A stretch of 64,000 bases of DNA from Bacillus rubiinfantis (GTDB lineage: Bacteria; Bacillota; Bacilli; Bacillales; Cytobacillaceae): contig CCFE01000025.1 of NCBI GenBank assembly GCA_000752035.1, positions 119,348-183,347 of the forward strand, given 5' to 3'. Under the pieces are notes generated by a model that was not told where the DNA came from, made no database searches, and saw only the letters and a program-made list of their open reading frames with translations. Shown here in pieces: positions 46,409 to 56,227 of this stretch; position 1 is the stretch's first letter; every line of letters starts with the position of its first letter. A program made the translations under genes and the position numbers.

Positions 46409-47851
46409 ATGGGAAACATGGAAAATCATCAAGAACTTGAGAAACAACAGGAAAATTCAACTGCATGGTATGCAAACTGGAGGTTTATAACGGGCGGCAT
46501 TATCTTTATCATTGCGCTCTTCATTGCCGCAGGCATCTACTACCAGGCAAGCCATTTTAATACTCAAGTCAAGATTAATGGCACAAAAGTAGGTGGAATG
46601 ACCGCTCAACAAGCCCTAAATACATTAAAAACAACTTTATTAAAAAATGAAATCTATATTGGAAAGCAACAAATTTTAGACGGCAACGATACTAAGATGG
46701 TATTTTCAGATAAAGATCTACCACATATCAAAAAATTATTAAAGAAACAGTGGACCTTTTTTCCTTCTTCAAAAGCAAAAGAATTTTCCTTAATACCTAG
46801 CAGTGAGGACCAGTATCGAAATCAAACATTAAAAAAGCAAGTGGAAGAAATGTTGCTCACCATGAATAAAGGCTTAAAAGCGCCAAAAGACGCCGCTGTT
46901 CATTTGAAACAAGGTAAAATTACTACCACAAGCAGTATTCCCGGAAAACAGTACGATATCGCAAGGCTATTAAAGGAATTCGAACAGCATAAGTATATTA
47001 GTGAAATCCGGCTCCATCCAGTCTATAAACAGCCAATTAAAGAAGACAGCGAGTATATAAAAAATCAACTGAGACAATTTGAAGAATTCCTTGCTCAGAC
47101 CGTTGATTACAAGGTGCAGGATAAAGTTTTTCCGCTAAAGGCCAGTGAATTCATTAAAAACGCATCGATTTCAAAAGATTTACAGATTAAGATAGATGAC
47201 CCTAGTGATATTAAGCATGAGCTCACCAAAATTAACAATGCCCAATCCACATTAAATAAGAATATAAAATTTAAGACCCATTCAGGTCAGGTGATTGCGG
47301 TTAAAGCGAGAGGCTATGGCTGGGCGATAAATGTTGATAAAGAAATCCCTCGCATTGTGAAAGCTTTTGAGAATGGGAAAAAATCTGTTACCGCCTCTAA
47401 TATTTACGGAAATGGCTGGAACGGTGAAGGCTACGGATATGACAAAACAGCCAATAACGGTATTGGTGGTACATATGCTGAAGTCTCGATTGCAGCGCAA
47501 AGAATGTGGGTATATAAAAATGGTAAACTAGTTGTCACAACGAGTGTGGTAACCGGCAATCGCAGTACCGGGCATGATACCTCACCAGGTGTGTGGTATA
47601 TCCTCTACAAACAATCTCCTTCTGTGCTAACAGGCAGGGAAAACGGTAAAATCACTTATCAGGTTCCCGTTAACTATTGGGCGCCTTTTACAAATGACGG
47701 ACAGGGGATTCACGATGCCAGTTGGCGAGGCAATTGGGGAAGCAGTGCCTATCTTTCAAACGGGTCACATGGCTGTGTCAACACACCGCCTAGCGTGATG
47801 AAAACGGTATATGACAATCTCAACGCTTATGATCCCGTTGTTGTTTATTAA
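46409..47851 (+). CDS. L,D-transpeptidase with a VanW-type peptidoglycan-binding domain
   Basis: 480 residues from the ATG at 46409, behind GGGGGG. One N-terminal membrane helix (about 25-45) anchors it outside. Two PG_binding_4-like domains (about 50-330) precede a YkuD catalytic domain with GIHDASW and SHGCVNTP (catalytic Cys in the last motif). It makes 3-3 cross-links in the wall or attaches wall-bound proteins. It is divergent from the anti-sigma operon, which fits an envelope-stress setting, though regulation is inferred. Confidence 0.9.
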   Translation: MGNMENHQELEKQQENSTAWYANWRFITGGIIFIIALFIAAGIYYQASHFNTQVKINGTKVGGMTAQQALNTLKTTLLKNEIYIGKQQILDGNDTKMVFSDKDLPHIKKLLKKQWTFFPSSKAKEFSLIPSSEDQYRNQTLKKQVEEMLLTMNKGLKAPKDAAVHLKQGKITTTSSIPGKQYDIARLLKEFEQHKYISEIRLHPVYKQPIKEDSEYIKNQLRQFEEFLAQTVDYKVQDKVFPLKASEFIKNASISKDLQIKIDDPSDIKHELTKINNAQSTLNKNIKFKTHSGQVIAVKARGYGWAINVDKEIPRIVKAFENGKKSVTASNIYGNGWNGEGYGYDKTANNGIGGTYAEVSIAAQRMWVYKNGKLVVTTSVVTGNRSTGHDTSPGVWYILYKQSPSVLTGRENGKITYQVPVNYWAPFTNDGQGIHDASWRGNWGSSAYLSNGSHGCVNTPPSVMKTVYDNLNAYDPVVVY

Positions 47852-47898
47852 GTTATGAAAGGCAGTCTCAAAAATTTGACAATAATATGAAAGAGCAT

Positions 47899-47946
47899 AA
47901 GGAGGCAGTGCCTGTTAAGGGTTGGTTGCCTTCTTTTGCTTAAACG
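47899..47946 (+). terminator. Terminator of the L,D-transpeptidase gene
   Basis: AGGAGGCA pairs with TGCCTTCT (one wobble), followed by TTTGC, about 48 bp past the stop. Confidence 0.6.
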
Positions 47947-48046
47947 CGCTTTCAGGGTATGCATGAAGGTATTGTCTCCACTCAATAAGTTGTTTTTCAA
48001 CATTCCATTAGCCATGTTCATTCTACCCTCTCATAAAATTTTTTAA

Positions 48047-48352
48047 TTATACTGACAGATATGCCCCATCCCCGGCTATTTTGCGATAATAATCCGGGTC
48101 AGTGTCACCTTCACCTTCAGTACTGATGATAAGAATTTTCGAATCTTGATTTAGTTTCAACGTTTCCAGCCTATCATTGAGCATTTTATGTTTAGCCATT
48201 AAACGAACTAATCCCAAGCCAACTGCACCTGATTCACCCGAAACAATGTGAGGGTCACTGCCCAATGGGTTTGCAAGAATTCGCATACCCCGTGCGGCCA
48301 CATAATCTGGACAAGCAACATAGGTCTCAGCATAATTTTTTAACTTATGATA
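48047..48352 (-). pseudogene. Remnant of diaminopropionate ammonia-lyase (C-terminal quarter)
   Basis: About 100 codons match the C-terminus of DpaL-type enzymes: NYAETYVACPDYVAARGMR followed by ILANPLGSDP, then VSGESGAVGLGLV and ISTEGEGDTDPDYY. Full enzymes are about 400 residues; everything before is gone and no start remains. The IS4-family element 31 bp upstream did not cause the loss, because its target duplication is intact and the far side (49807 onward) does not continue the gene. Confidence 0.8.
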
Positions 48353-48383
48353 GTTGAATATTTTTATAATTAATACTATTATT

Positions 48384-49797
48384 CACTAGTGTTGCATAAA
48401 GCATGATTGAATATTCAGTATAATCATCTTTCTTATTTAGAGCCAAAAAGTTAAATACCCAATTAAAGGTGGCTCTGTCCATTTGGAAATTTATTTACAA
48501 TTAGACCTAAAAACGTGTGGGATCACAACAAATTTGCTCATTAAGGGATGGCTTTTCCTTCTATCTTTCGAAGCCAAATATGTGCTGGTTTCCATAGTGC
48601 AGCCCTTAAATAACGGCTAATTTGTAGAACTTTTCTATTACTTTTTGTTTCAATTTGCGCTAAAACATGCAGGCAAAACACAATAAGTGCGATAAATACT
48701 TGGTTTTGAATCGCCCATTCGCTTTGACCGTAAAACTTTTTAATGCTGAGATGTTGTTTGATCCATTTAAAAAATAATTCGATGGCCCAGCGTGATTTGT
48801 ACATTTCTGAGATTTCTTCAGCGCTCAAATCAAAACGATTGGTGATTAAATGGAGTTCATTGCCTTTTGAATCCAAGACCTTTATTAGGCGAAAATAATT
48901 TTCAGCGCGGTTTTGTGTAGTACCGATTAAGACCATTTGGTCTGATAAAACAGACGTATTTTCGGGTAGTTTAAAGTTGTAAACTTCTCGAATAACAGCG
49001 TTTTTCCGCAGCCTTGAAAGGAAAAAGTAGCCATCATCGGTCATACGGTCAAAACGTTCGTAATCTAGGTAACCACGGTCAAACACATACATGCATTCTT
49101 TGTCATCAACCATGATTTCGAGCTGGCCACGGTCATGTTCTTTGGCAGTTGTTATAATGGCTTTTTCTGGGTAGGACGTTCCTTTTTCCATAAACACGAG
49201 ACGCAGATGCAACTTCACGCCAGCCTTGGTTTTACGGAATTTTGCCCATTTATGATTCGTCAAATTGAGTGGCAATGTACTTGAATCGATGATTTTTAAG
49301 GGCATCACAAGTTTCGTGTAATGGGTTTTGGAATGAATTTGTGATACCAAATCAAGAAAAAGCCTTTGGAATAAATCTGGATTCAATCCATTTAACCGGC
49401 GTGACAGCTGAGAAATACTAATAGAATCAAGGGCAATTGACTTCTGAAGCTGATCATCGAAAAGACAATCACTAAGTGCATGAAGACTTTCGACTTCCTG
49501 GAGTTGCGCAAAAAGCAGTAATTTTAAGAACGACTCCGTCGTTAATTTTTTCTTATAGAAATCTAATTTCAATGTTTTCACTTGTTCCTCAAATAATTGA
49601 GAGTTAATCGGTGAAAACCATTGTCCAAATGAATTTTTTCGTGTAATCTTGTCCATGAGAGATGTCCTTTATTAGTGGATTTGGACGGGTTACCACCTGA
49701 CTTATCTATTATAAAGGACTTTTTCTTTGCTTAAAATAACAAAATTGAACATTGCAAATGTTTTTAATAGTGAATTTAAATTAATGCAACACTAGTG
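48384..49797. mobile_element. Intact IS4-family insertion sequence (1414 bp)
   Basis: Perfect 14-bp terminal inverted repeats, CACTAGTGTTGCAT (48384-48397) and its complement (49784-49797). A 9-bp target duplication ACTATTATT is present at 48375-48383 and 49798-49806. One transposase gene lies inside. All parts look functional, so the insertion appears recent. Confidence 0.92.
48541..49656 (-). CDS. IS4-family transposase
   Basis: 371 residues. An N-terminal DUF4372-like DNA-binding region is followed by a DDE domain with IIDSSTLPL (first Asp), YVFDRGYLDY (second Asp) and the Y-x2-R-x3-E-x6-K signature YKSRWAIELFFKWIKQ. It is full length with no stops. It cuts and pastes the element whose ends are at 48384 and 49797. 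Confidence 0.93.
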   Translation of the reverse strand: MDKITRKNSFGQWFSPINSQLFEEQVKTLKLDFYKKKLTTESFLKLLLFAQLQEVESLHALSDCLFDDQLQKSIALDSISISQLSRRLNGLNPDLFQRLFLDLVSQIHSKTHYTKLVMPLKIIDSSTLPLNLTNHKWAKFRKTKAGVKLHLRLVFMEKGTSYPEKAIITTAKEHDRGQLEIMVDDKECMYVFDRGYLDYERFDRMTDDGYFFLSRLRKNAVIREVYNFKLPENTSVLSDQMVLIGTTQNRAENYFRLIKVLDSKGNELHLITNRFDLSAEEISEMYKSRWAIELFFKWIKQHLSIKKFYGQSEWAIQNQVFIALIVFCLHVLAQIETKSNRKVLQISRYLRAALWKPAHIWLRKIEGKAIP

Positions 49798-49883
49798 ACT
49801 ATTATTGAATAAAAAAATTTAACTATATTGAGATATTGGTCTGAATAATCTAGCTGGAAACTGTTGTAGGGAGATCCGATATA

Positions 49884-50789
49884 ATGAGAAAATTTAATAT
49901 GTACCAAATTGATTCGTTTACAAAGGAGAAACTCACTGGTAATCCAGCTGGAGTTATCACAAACGCTGATGGGTTAACAGCAAATGAAATGCAGAAAATT
50001 GCCAGGGAACTTAACAACTCTGAAACAGCGTTTATTTTTTCTTCTAAAAATAACATGTATGATGTTCATGTCCGATTTTTCACCCCTGTAAGTGAAGTTC
50101 CTATTTGTGGACATGCTACTATTGCAGCACATTATGCTCGTGCTATCGAAAATAATCTTGAATCTTGTAGGATTTATCAAAAAACTGGAGCTGGAATTTT
50201 ACCTGTTGATATCATTAAGGAACAGAGTGATTACAGAATTGTTATGACACAGGGGAAAATTGAATTTGGTGATATTATTAATGGAATACATAAAGAAAGT
50301 CTTTTATCTTCCCTAAATATCAGCGATAAAGACTTATTGGAAAATTATCCAATACAGATTGTTTCAACTGGCCATTCTAAGGTAATGATTGGTATTAAAA
50401 GTCTTGAATGTTTGAACACATTACAACCCAATTTCAATGGTCTAGTAAATCTAAGCAGCATTATTTGCTGTAACGGGTATTATGTTTTCACTATTAATAC
50501 TCAGGATAGTGATCCTTTAGTACACGGACGGATGTTCTCTCCTGCTATAGGCATAAATGAAGATCCGGTAACTGGAAATGCTAATGGACCTTTAGGAGCT
50601 TATTTGGTTCAACATCAATTGGTAAGTCATAATAATTCACTGTTTACATTTAAAGCTATTCAGGGAGAAGCTTTAAAACGCCCGGGGACGATTGAAGTTG
50701 AAGTTAAAATCGAAAAAAATGAGCCTGAAGAAGTTAAAGTTTCGGGAAACGCTGTAATAGTATTTAAGTCAGAATTAGTATTAAATTGA
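49884..50789 (+). CDS. PhzF-family isomerase-like protein
   Basis: 301 residues of the PhzF/diaminopimelate-epimerase fold, with two related halves. It begins YQIDSFTKEKLTGNPAGV, has the acidic general base in NNSETAFI, and the second-half motif GINEDPVTGNANGPLGAYL. PhzF itself isomerises DHHA in phenazine synthesis, but most Bacillus homologues are of unknown substrate and no phenazine genes are nearby. It lies just beyond the right end of the IS4 element. Confidence 0.9.
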   Translation: MRKFNMYQIDSFTKEKLTGNPAGVITNADGLTANEMQKIARELNNSETAFIFSSKNNMYDVHVRFFTPVSEVPICGHATIAAHYARAIENNLESCRIYQKTGAGILPVDIIKEQSDYRIVMTQGKIEFGDIINGIHKESLLSSLNISDKDLLENYPIQIVSTGHSKVMIGIKSLECLNTLQPNFNGLVNLSSIICCNGYYVFTINTQDSDPLVHGRMFSPAIGINEDPVTGNANGPLGAYLVQHQLVSHNNSLFTFKAIQGEALKRPGTIEVEVKIEKNEPEEVKVSGNAVIVFKSELVLN

Positions 50790-50872
50790 GTAGATGATGA
50801 ACCCATAAATATTTTTTCTTTGTATGTTATATCTATCAATGCAAATGCAGTAGTCTATAGAGGCAAGGAAAT

Positions 50873-50911
50873 GAGCGTTGACAGCCTTTTTCTCAACGCT
50901 CATCCCCTTTT
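50873..50911 (+). terminator. Terminator between convergent genes
   Basis: A perfect 9-bp stem GAGCGTTGA/TCAACGCTC followed by CCCCTTTT, 84 bp past the PhzF stop and ahead of the convergent GyrI-like gene. Confidence 0.75.
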
Positions 50912-50950
50912 ACTAGGCCATTGCCACTATGAACATCTATTCCCGCCTGG

Positions 50951-51412
50951 TTATCCTTTTACAGGAACCCAAAGCTCACTATTAGGAACTCTATCAGGTG
51001 CCAAGTGATTTTCAATACAAGGCAGGTCTGCCAATTCGTATCCTGAAGTAGGTAGCCACTCCGTATATAGACGTTTCCAGGCATCAGTAATATTAGGAAA
51101 AACAGCCCAAGTACTTTTAGGTATCACTATTTTCTCCATATCGCTAGGGATTTTGCCTATATAACGGCAACCTAGAAAATATACAAACTCTTCATCTGTT
51201 ATTGCTGCTTGTTTTCCACATACACCTAAAATCCTTTCCATTTTACATTGTGGATTTTCCCATGACATATCAATAAGTCGTTGTAACAATCCGTTCTTAT
51301 TCGCATCCTCCCATAATTTAGGGATAATAGTAAAAGCATCCTTTGTAACGACATTTTGTTGAATTCCTACAATTTCAACCTCAAAATCTAAAACCTCAAT
51401 TCTGTAATCCAT
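50951..51412 (-). CDS. GyrI-like/effector-binding domain protein
   Basis: 153 residues from the ATG at 51412, behind GAGGGGATG. It is a stand-alone GyrI-like (SHS2 module) domain: YRIEVLDFEVEIVGIQQ at the start, then a repeated alpha/beta half ending in YTEWLPTSGYELADLPCIE and ELWVPV. There is no DNA-binding part. Such proteins bind small hydrophobic ligands and may act as drug sponges or hydrolases. It is monocistronic. Confidence 0.85.
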   Translation of the reverse strand: MDYRIEVLDFEVEIVGIQQNVVTKDAFTIIPKLWEDANKNGLLQRLIDMSWENPQCKMERILGVCGKQAAITDEEFVYFLGCRYIGKIPSDMEKIVIPKSTWAVFPNITDAWKRLYTEWLPTSGYELADLPCIENHLAPDRVPNSELWVPVKG

Positions 51413-51539
51413 TTTTACATCCCCTCTAATCGTAATTTGAATGAGAAGTCTTGGAAAGCTTATCACTATCAATGTTCCCCTTACTCTAGCGAGGAGAGCA
51501 AGATGAATCATTCATAACAATTCACAAATCACCCCACCA

Positions 51540-51570
51540 TTGTAAAGTTTATGTAAATTATCCGTTAAAC
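51540..51570 (+). promoter_or_regulatory. Candidate Pho box upstream of the phosphate transport operon
   Basis: On the minus strand three TTTAAC/TTTACA/TTTACA units start at 51570, 51558 and 51547, spaced 12 and 11 bp. This resembles the direct TT(A/T/C)ACA repeats bound by PhoP in Bacillus. They lie 75-105 bp before the DUF47 gene. Confidence 0.45.
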
Positions 51571-51644
51571 TCCTATTATCTTTCTACAAAATACGTTACT
51601 ATTTGTAAAGCTTGATAAATTATATACGAGGTGAGAGCAGGAAG

Positions 51645-52262
51645 ATGTTTAAGAGAGAACAGGATCAATTTTATCTTCATTTAGCTAATATATCTGCGAA
51701 CTTAACAGAGAGTATGAAATATTTTTCTGATTATAAGTTAAGGAATACAGATGACTTAGCTATTTTTTCTGAAAAAATGAAAGACTATGAGAAAAAAGGT
51801 GACTCTCTTGTCCATCAAGTTATTCAAGATTTGAATAATGTGTTTATAACGCCAATTGAGCGTGAAGATATACTAGCACTAGCGATGAATATGGATGATG
51901 TCCTCGATGGCTTAGAACATACTGCAGCATTATTTGATATGTATGCCATTACATCGGCCAATAAATATATGCTCCAGTTTGTTGAGGCCATTCAAAAATG
52001 TGTTGAAGAAATTGAGGAAGCCATCAAGCTACTATCGAATAAGAAGCTGTTACAAATTAGAAAGCATATAATAAAAGTGAAAGACTATGAATCTAACTGT
52101 GATCTGGTTTTGCGGACTTCTATTAAACAATTATTCAATACGGAAAAGGATCCGATTCGAATTATTCAATATAAGGAAATTTATGAAGAACTTGAAACAG
52201 TAGCTGACTACTGTCAGAATGTCGCGAATATATTTGAAGCAATTATTATGAAAAATGCATAA
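51645..52262 (+). CDS. DUF47 family (PhoU-like) accessory protein of Pit
   Basis: 205 residues from the ATG at 51645 (GAGGTGAGAGCAGGAAG before it). It is an all-helical DUF47/YkaA protein resembling PhoU (TPIEREDILALAMNMDDVLDGLEHT). It lies 15 bp before a Pit-type phosphate transporter and is probably its regulatory partner. It is the first gene of the operon, with possible Pho boxes upstream. Confidence 0.9.
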   Translation: MFKREQDQFYLHLANISANLTESMKYFSDYKLRNTDDLAIFSEKMKDYEKKGDSLVHQVIQDLNNVFITPIEREDILALAMNMDDVLDGLEHTAALFDMYAITSANKYMLQFVEAIQKCVEEIEEAIKLLSNKKLLQIRKHIIKVKDYESNCDLVLRTSIKQLFNTEKDPIRIIQYKEIYEELETVADYCQNVANIFEAIIMKNA

Positions 52263-52277
52263 GGAGAATGCACTAAC

Positions 52278-53276
52278 ATGAATACAATCCTTATCCTTAC
52301 GATTTTAATTGTTGTTTTTGCGGTCGTTTTTGATTTTATAAATGGGTTTCACGATACAGCAAATGCGATTGCGACATCCGTTTCAACAAAAGCACTCAGC
52401 CCTAGACATGCGATTTTATTGGCTTCCGTAATGAACTTTGTCGGTGCAATGACATTTACAGGAGTGGCCAAAACCATTACGAAGGATATCGTCAACCCCT
52501 TTACTCTAGAAAACGGATCGACCGTGATTCTTGCAGCATTAATAGCCGCGATCATCTGGAATTTAGTCACTTGGTACTATGGAATTCCAAGCAGTTCATC
52601 CCATGCGTTAATTGGGGCCATTGCCGGTGCAGCTATTGCCGCTGCAGGGTTCAACTCGTTAAATTATAGTGGCTTTATCGCCATCATAAAGGCACTCCTG
52701 TTATCCCCGCTGCTTGCGTTCGGAGTAGGGTTTATCGTCTATAGCATTGTTAAATTAGTTTTCAGACATAGTAATTTACCGAAAACTAACAAACGATTTA
52801 GGCGCATCCAGATTGCCACTGCTGCTTTACAGTCATACTCTCATGGAACCAACGACGCGCAAAAGGCCATGGGAATTATTACAATGGCCTTGATCGTCAA
52901 TAATTATCAAAGTTCCAACGATATTCAGTTCTGGGTGCAATTGATTTGTGCTCTCGCAATGGCATTGGGGACCGCCATGGGTGGGTGGAAAATTATTAAA
53001 ACTGTCGGCGGCAAAATCATGAAAATCCGCCCTGTCACCGGAGTGGCAGCTGATTTGACAGGAGCTGCCGTCATTTTTGGGGCAACGTTTCTTCACATGC
53101 CTGTCAGCACAACCCATGTTATTTCTTCATCCATTCTAGGAGTGGGTGCTTCTCATCGCCTGAAAGGAGTTAAGTGGGGCACGGCACAAAGGATGCTCAT
53201 TACCTGGGTCATTACCCTGCCTATTTCCGCTACTCTTGCAGCAGCATGCTTCTTCATTCTTGACCTATTCTTTTGA
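52278..53276 (+). CDS. pit: Low-affinity inorganic phosphate transporter, Pit family
   Basis: 332 residues with about ten membrane helices. The twin Pit signatures are present: GFHDTANAIATSVSTKALSP in the N-half and SHGTNDAQKAMGI in the C-half. It imports metal-phosphate complexes driven by protons. It follows the DUF47 gene by 15 bp and ends with a strong terminator (53356-53395). Confidence 0.93.
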   Translation: MNTILILTILIVVFAVVFDFINGFHDTANAIATSVSTKALSPRHAILLASVMNFVGAMTFTGVAKTITKDIVNPFTLENGSTVILAALIAAIIWNLVTWYYGIPSSSSHALIGAIAGAAIAAAGFNSLNYSGFIAIIKALLLSPLLAFGVGFIVYSIVKLVFRHSNLPKTNKRFRRIQIATAALQSYSHGTNDAQKAMGIITMALIVNNYQSSNDIQFWVQLICALAMALGTAMGGWKIIKTVGGKIMKIRPVTGVAADLTGAAVIFGATFLHMPVSTTHVISSSILGVGASHRLKGVKWGTAQRMLITWVITLPISATLAAACFFILDLFF

Positions 53277-53355
53277 TACTGAGTAACGCAGCAAAACTTG
53301 GGGTTGATATTTTTGAAGCAGAATTTCAATCTCGATTTAGTCTTTTTAGTAGACA

Positions 53356-53395
53356 AGCCCTCCCCTTGTATTTTCGCGGGAGGGCTCTTTTCTTT
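53356..53395 (+). terminator. Terminator of the pit operon
   Basis: A perfect 9-bp stem AGCCCTCCC/GGGAGGGCT followed by CTTTTCTTT, 79 bp past the stop. Confidence 0.85.
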
Positions 53396-53467
53396 ACTAA
53401 AATAAAGCAGTTGCTGTGACACACCACTTATCGTCCTACTTTACTTTTAACATGAATGGGGACACTT

Positions 53468-54451
53468 CTATTGTTCACCCATTCCCTCAGGATTCTTTGA
53501 CACAAAGTTGTCGAGCGTACTACGCGCTTCATCTGTTGACTCTGTACTCATCAATTGATTTCTTAAATCACTCGCCCCGCGGAATCCTTTGACATATATT
53601 TTAAAAAAGCGGTGAAGAGCCTTGAACGATCGCAGTTCTAGGTTTGAGTAGTTATCATGGAGGTCCAGATGCAATCTTAAGAGATCAAGCAATTCCTTAC
53701 TGCTATGAGCTTTCGGCTCTTTTTCAAAGGCAAACGGATTATGGAAAATACCACGCCCAATCATAACGCCATCAACACCATATTGTTGAGCAAGTCTCAA
53801 GCCAGTTTGACGATCAGGAATATCGCCATTAATTGTCAAAAGTGTATCTGGTGCCACCTCGTCACGAAGTTTCTTAAGCTCCGGGATCAGCTCCCAATGT
53901 GCATCTACTTTGCTCATTTCTTTTCTTGTACGCAGATGAATGGAAAGATTCGCAATGTCTTGTTTCAATATATGCGTTAGCCATTCGCGCCATTCATCGA
54001 TATCCGTATAACCAAGCCTTGTCTTTACACTTACGGGCAATCCCCCTGCTTTGGCAGCTTGAATTAAATCTGCCGCCACCTCTGGCCGGCGGATAAGGCC
54101 GCTTCCCTTCCCATGCTGTGCCACATTAGGTACCGGACAGCCCATATTGATATCAATACCCCGAAAGCCTAGTTCAGCCATACCAATGCTCATTTGCCGA
54201 AAGTTTTCCGGCCTATCTCCCCAGATATGGGCAACAATTGGTTGTTCATCCTCTGTAAAAGTCAAACGCCCACGTACACTTTGCTGCCCCTCTGGGTGAC
54301 AATAACTCTCAGAGTTCGTGAACTCTGTAAAAAAAACATCAGGTCTTGCTGCCTTACTCACGACATGACGGAACACAACATCTGTCACATCTTCCATTGG
54401 TGCGAGTACAAAAAACGGCCTTGGTAATTCGCGCCAAAAATTATCTCTCAT
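53468..54451 (-). CDS. dus: tRNA-dihydrouridine synthase
   Basis: A 327-residue FMN enzyme. VLAPMEDVTD at the start binds flavin. The catalytic Cys is C105 in INMGCPVPNV, followed by the GKGSGLIRRP Dus signature and a phosphate-binding GVMIGRGIF near residue 240. It reduces uridine to dihydrouridine in the tRNA D-loop. It stands alone; the form is closer to DusC-like minor Dus proteins than to the dusB next to ntrC/fis genes. Confidence 0.9.
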   Translation of the reverse strand: MRDNFWRELPRPFFVLAPMEDVTDVVFRHVVSKAARPDVFFTEFTNSESYCHPEGQQSVRGRLTFTEDEQPIVAHIWGDRPENFRQMSIGMAELGFRGIDINMGCPVPNVAQHGKGSGLIRRPEVAADLIQAAKAGGLPVSVKTRLGYTDIDEWREWLTHILKQDIANLSIHLRTRKEMSKVDAHWELIPELKKLRDEVAPDTLLTINGDIPDRQTGLRLAQQYGVDGVMIGRGIFHNPFAFEKEPKAHSSKELLDLLRLHLDLHDNYSNLELRSFKALHRFFKIYVKGFRGASDLRNQLMSTESTDEARSTLDNFVSKNPEGMGEQ

Positions 54452-54599
54452 CTTTCTAATCCTTTCATTTTGGATACCAGTTCGAACATTGTTTCAAAGA
54501 TTTAAAAACTAAAACGTCGCCATTATCCGATTTTCCTCATTTTCACATAAGGAAGCACACACTAATGCCTAATCTTATTTTTGCATATTTTGCACCATT

Positions 54600-54977
54600 T
54601 TAGTTCTGATTAAACCATAGTGGATCATCGTTATCAACATCGCCATTATAATTAATTAGAATCTCTTCTCCAGCTTTTATGTCTTTGTAAGCATAGAAGT
54701 CAAATGTGTGATTTTTAAAATTAATCTCATAATTTGCATTCGGTTCATACGAATGATTAAACAACATTCCATAACCAAGAAGAATCGCAGAATGATTTAT
54801 CCCATACTCAAAAGCATAATCACCGAGGATAGTTTGCTCAATGTATTGATGCTGTTCGTTTGGATAAGAAATGACAGGTGCTTCATGTAAAAGTTCACCT
54901 TTTTTGATATCACGGGTTGCAAATACCCCTCTATTGAATTCTCCATCACTTAATGGAGATGCTTTTACCTCAATCAT
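54600..54977 (-). CDS. SET-domain protein
   Basis: 125 residues from the ATG at 54977 (AGGTGAG before it). It is a compact SET domain: GVFATRDIKKGELL, the pseudo-knot GYGMLFNHSYEPNANYE and KAGEEILINYNGD. Bacterial SET proteins are putative protein lysine methyltransferases; the target is unknown. It is monocistronic. Confidence 0.85.
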   Translation of the reverse strand: MIEVKASPLSDGEFNRGVFATRDIKKGELLHEAPVISYPNEQHQYIEQTILGDYAFEYGINHSAILLGYGMLFNHSYEPNANYEINFKNHTFDFYAYKDIKAGEEILINYNGDVDNDDPLWFNQN

Positions 54978-55049
54978 GTTGCTCACCTACTCACTATTAA
55001 AATATTCTTTCTAACTATAACATTAGATCCCAGTAAAACAAAATAAAAA

Positions 55050-55069
55050 CAGACTCTACTAAGAGCCTG
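55050..55069 (-). terminator. Terminator of the prsA-like gene
   Basis: On the minus strand, CAGGCTCT pairs with AGAGTCTG over a 4-nt loop and is followed by TTTTTATTTT, 90 bp past the stop at 55159. Confidence 0.8.
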
Positions 55070-55158
55070 CTTAAAGGTAACATATGAAGCGTTGGTTGGT
55101 CGTCCCGTTTATTCATTCTGTCTTACCTATAAAGCTTAAACTTGAGAGATATCTTTAG

Positions 55159-56037
55159 TTATTGCGATTCTACTTCCTTAAATGCTTCTTTAAATGCATC
55201 TTCTTTAATCTCAATTTCTTTATTCAAATTGTTTAGTATTTCCTGTACAGGTTTTGCATCCTTTTCCAAAAGTGCTTGTTTGATTTTAGCTTTTGCTTGG
55301 CTTAATAGCGTCTCCTTTATATCTGTTACCTTAATAATGTGATAGCCAAATACTGTCTTGACTGGCGTGCTTATTTCACCTTTTTTCAATTTCAGAGCTG
55401 CTGCTAGAAATGTCGGATCCATATCCTTGCTTTCTCCGGATAGATAGCCTAAATCCCCACCTTCTGCGGCAGACACCTTATCTGTCGAATATTTTTTTGC
55501 CAAATCAGCAAAGTCCGCTCCGTTCTTTAGTTCCTTCTCAATTTCTTTAGCAGTTGACTCCTTTTCCACGAGGATATGGCTAGTTCTAATTTCCGTGAAT
55601 TGGTCTTTATTTTGCTCATAATAATCTTTTATTTGTTTGTCTGAGACATTCACCCCATCTGTTGTTGCTTTAAAGAGATACAGAGATTGTTTAATTTGAA
55701 CCTTTAATTCCTGTTCGTTTTTAAAACCCTGTTGTTGTAGGAGCGCTTTAAATCCATCTTCACCACCGGCCTGTTCCTTTATCTCGTCCAGCCGTTGATT
55801 CACCTCTTTATCAGATACTTCATATTTACCCTCTAGAATTTGAAAATAGACCAGCTTCTGAATTAACTCTTTTCCTCGCTCAGAACTTGCCACTTCCTGA
55901 AATAAGTCATCCTTTGTAATATTTCCATAATCCGTTTTAACAAGTACCTTACTTTCTTCACCTGAGGTCTGAGCCGAACAGGCCCCAAGTATAAATATCA
56001 AAGACAAAACGGCTAATACTGTGGATATTTTCTTCAA
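55159..56037 (-). CDS. prsA: PrsA-like foldase lipoprotein (parvulin PPIase)
   Basis: 292 residues. The lipobox FILGAC gives a lipidated C20. A SurA/PrsA N-terminal helical region (25-135) precedes a parvulin rotamase domain (about 135-235: IRTSHILVEKES, ADLAKKYSTDKVSAAEGGDL, GYHIIKV). It folds exported proteins on the outer face of the membrane. Its neighbours are secreted CalY and InhA, which could be clients. Bacillaceae often carry several prsA copies. Confidence 0.9.
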   Translation of the reverse strand: MKKISTVLAVLSLIFILGACSAQTSGEESKVLVKTDYGNITKDDLFQEVASSERGKELIQKLVYFQILEGKYEVSDKEVNQRLDEIKEQAGGEDGFKALLQQQGFKNEQELKVQIKQSLYLFKATTDGVNVSDKQIKDYYEQNKDQFTEIRTSHILVEKESTAKEIEKELKNGADFADLAKKYSTDKVSAAEGGDLGYLSGESKDMDPTFLAAALKLKKGEISTPVKTVFGYHIIKVTDIKETLLSQAKAKIKQALLEKDAKPVQEILNNLNKEIEIKEDAFKEAFKEVESQ

Positions 56038-56227
56038 TTATCTTCACTCCTACTTTTTACAACTTTCCAAAGTCATTTGCTGCTGACTAATCTATCTAGG
56101 GTCTACCCGCTAAATATAAATGTTAATAAGCTTTAAAAGGCCGTTGATGATTTTAAAACACACTATATAAGGAAAGATTAAGAGACTAATCTGGGTTTTC
56201 CCTGTTTTTAAACCGCCATAAATGATG

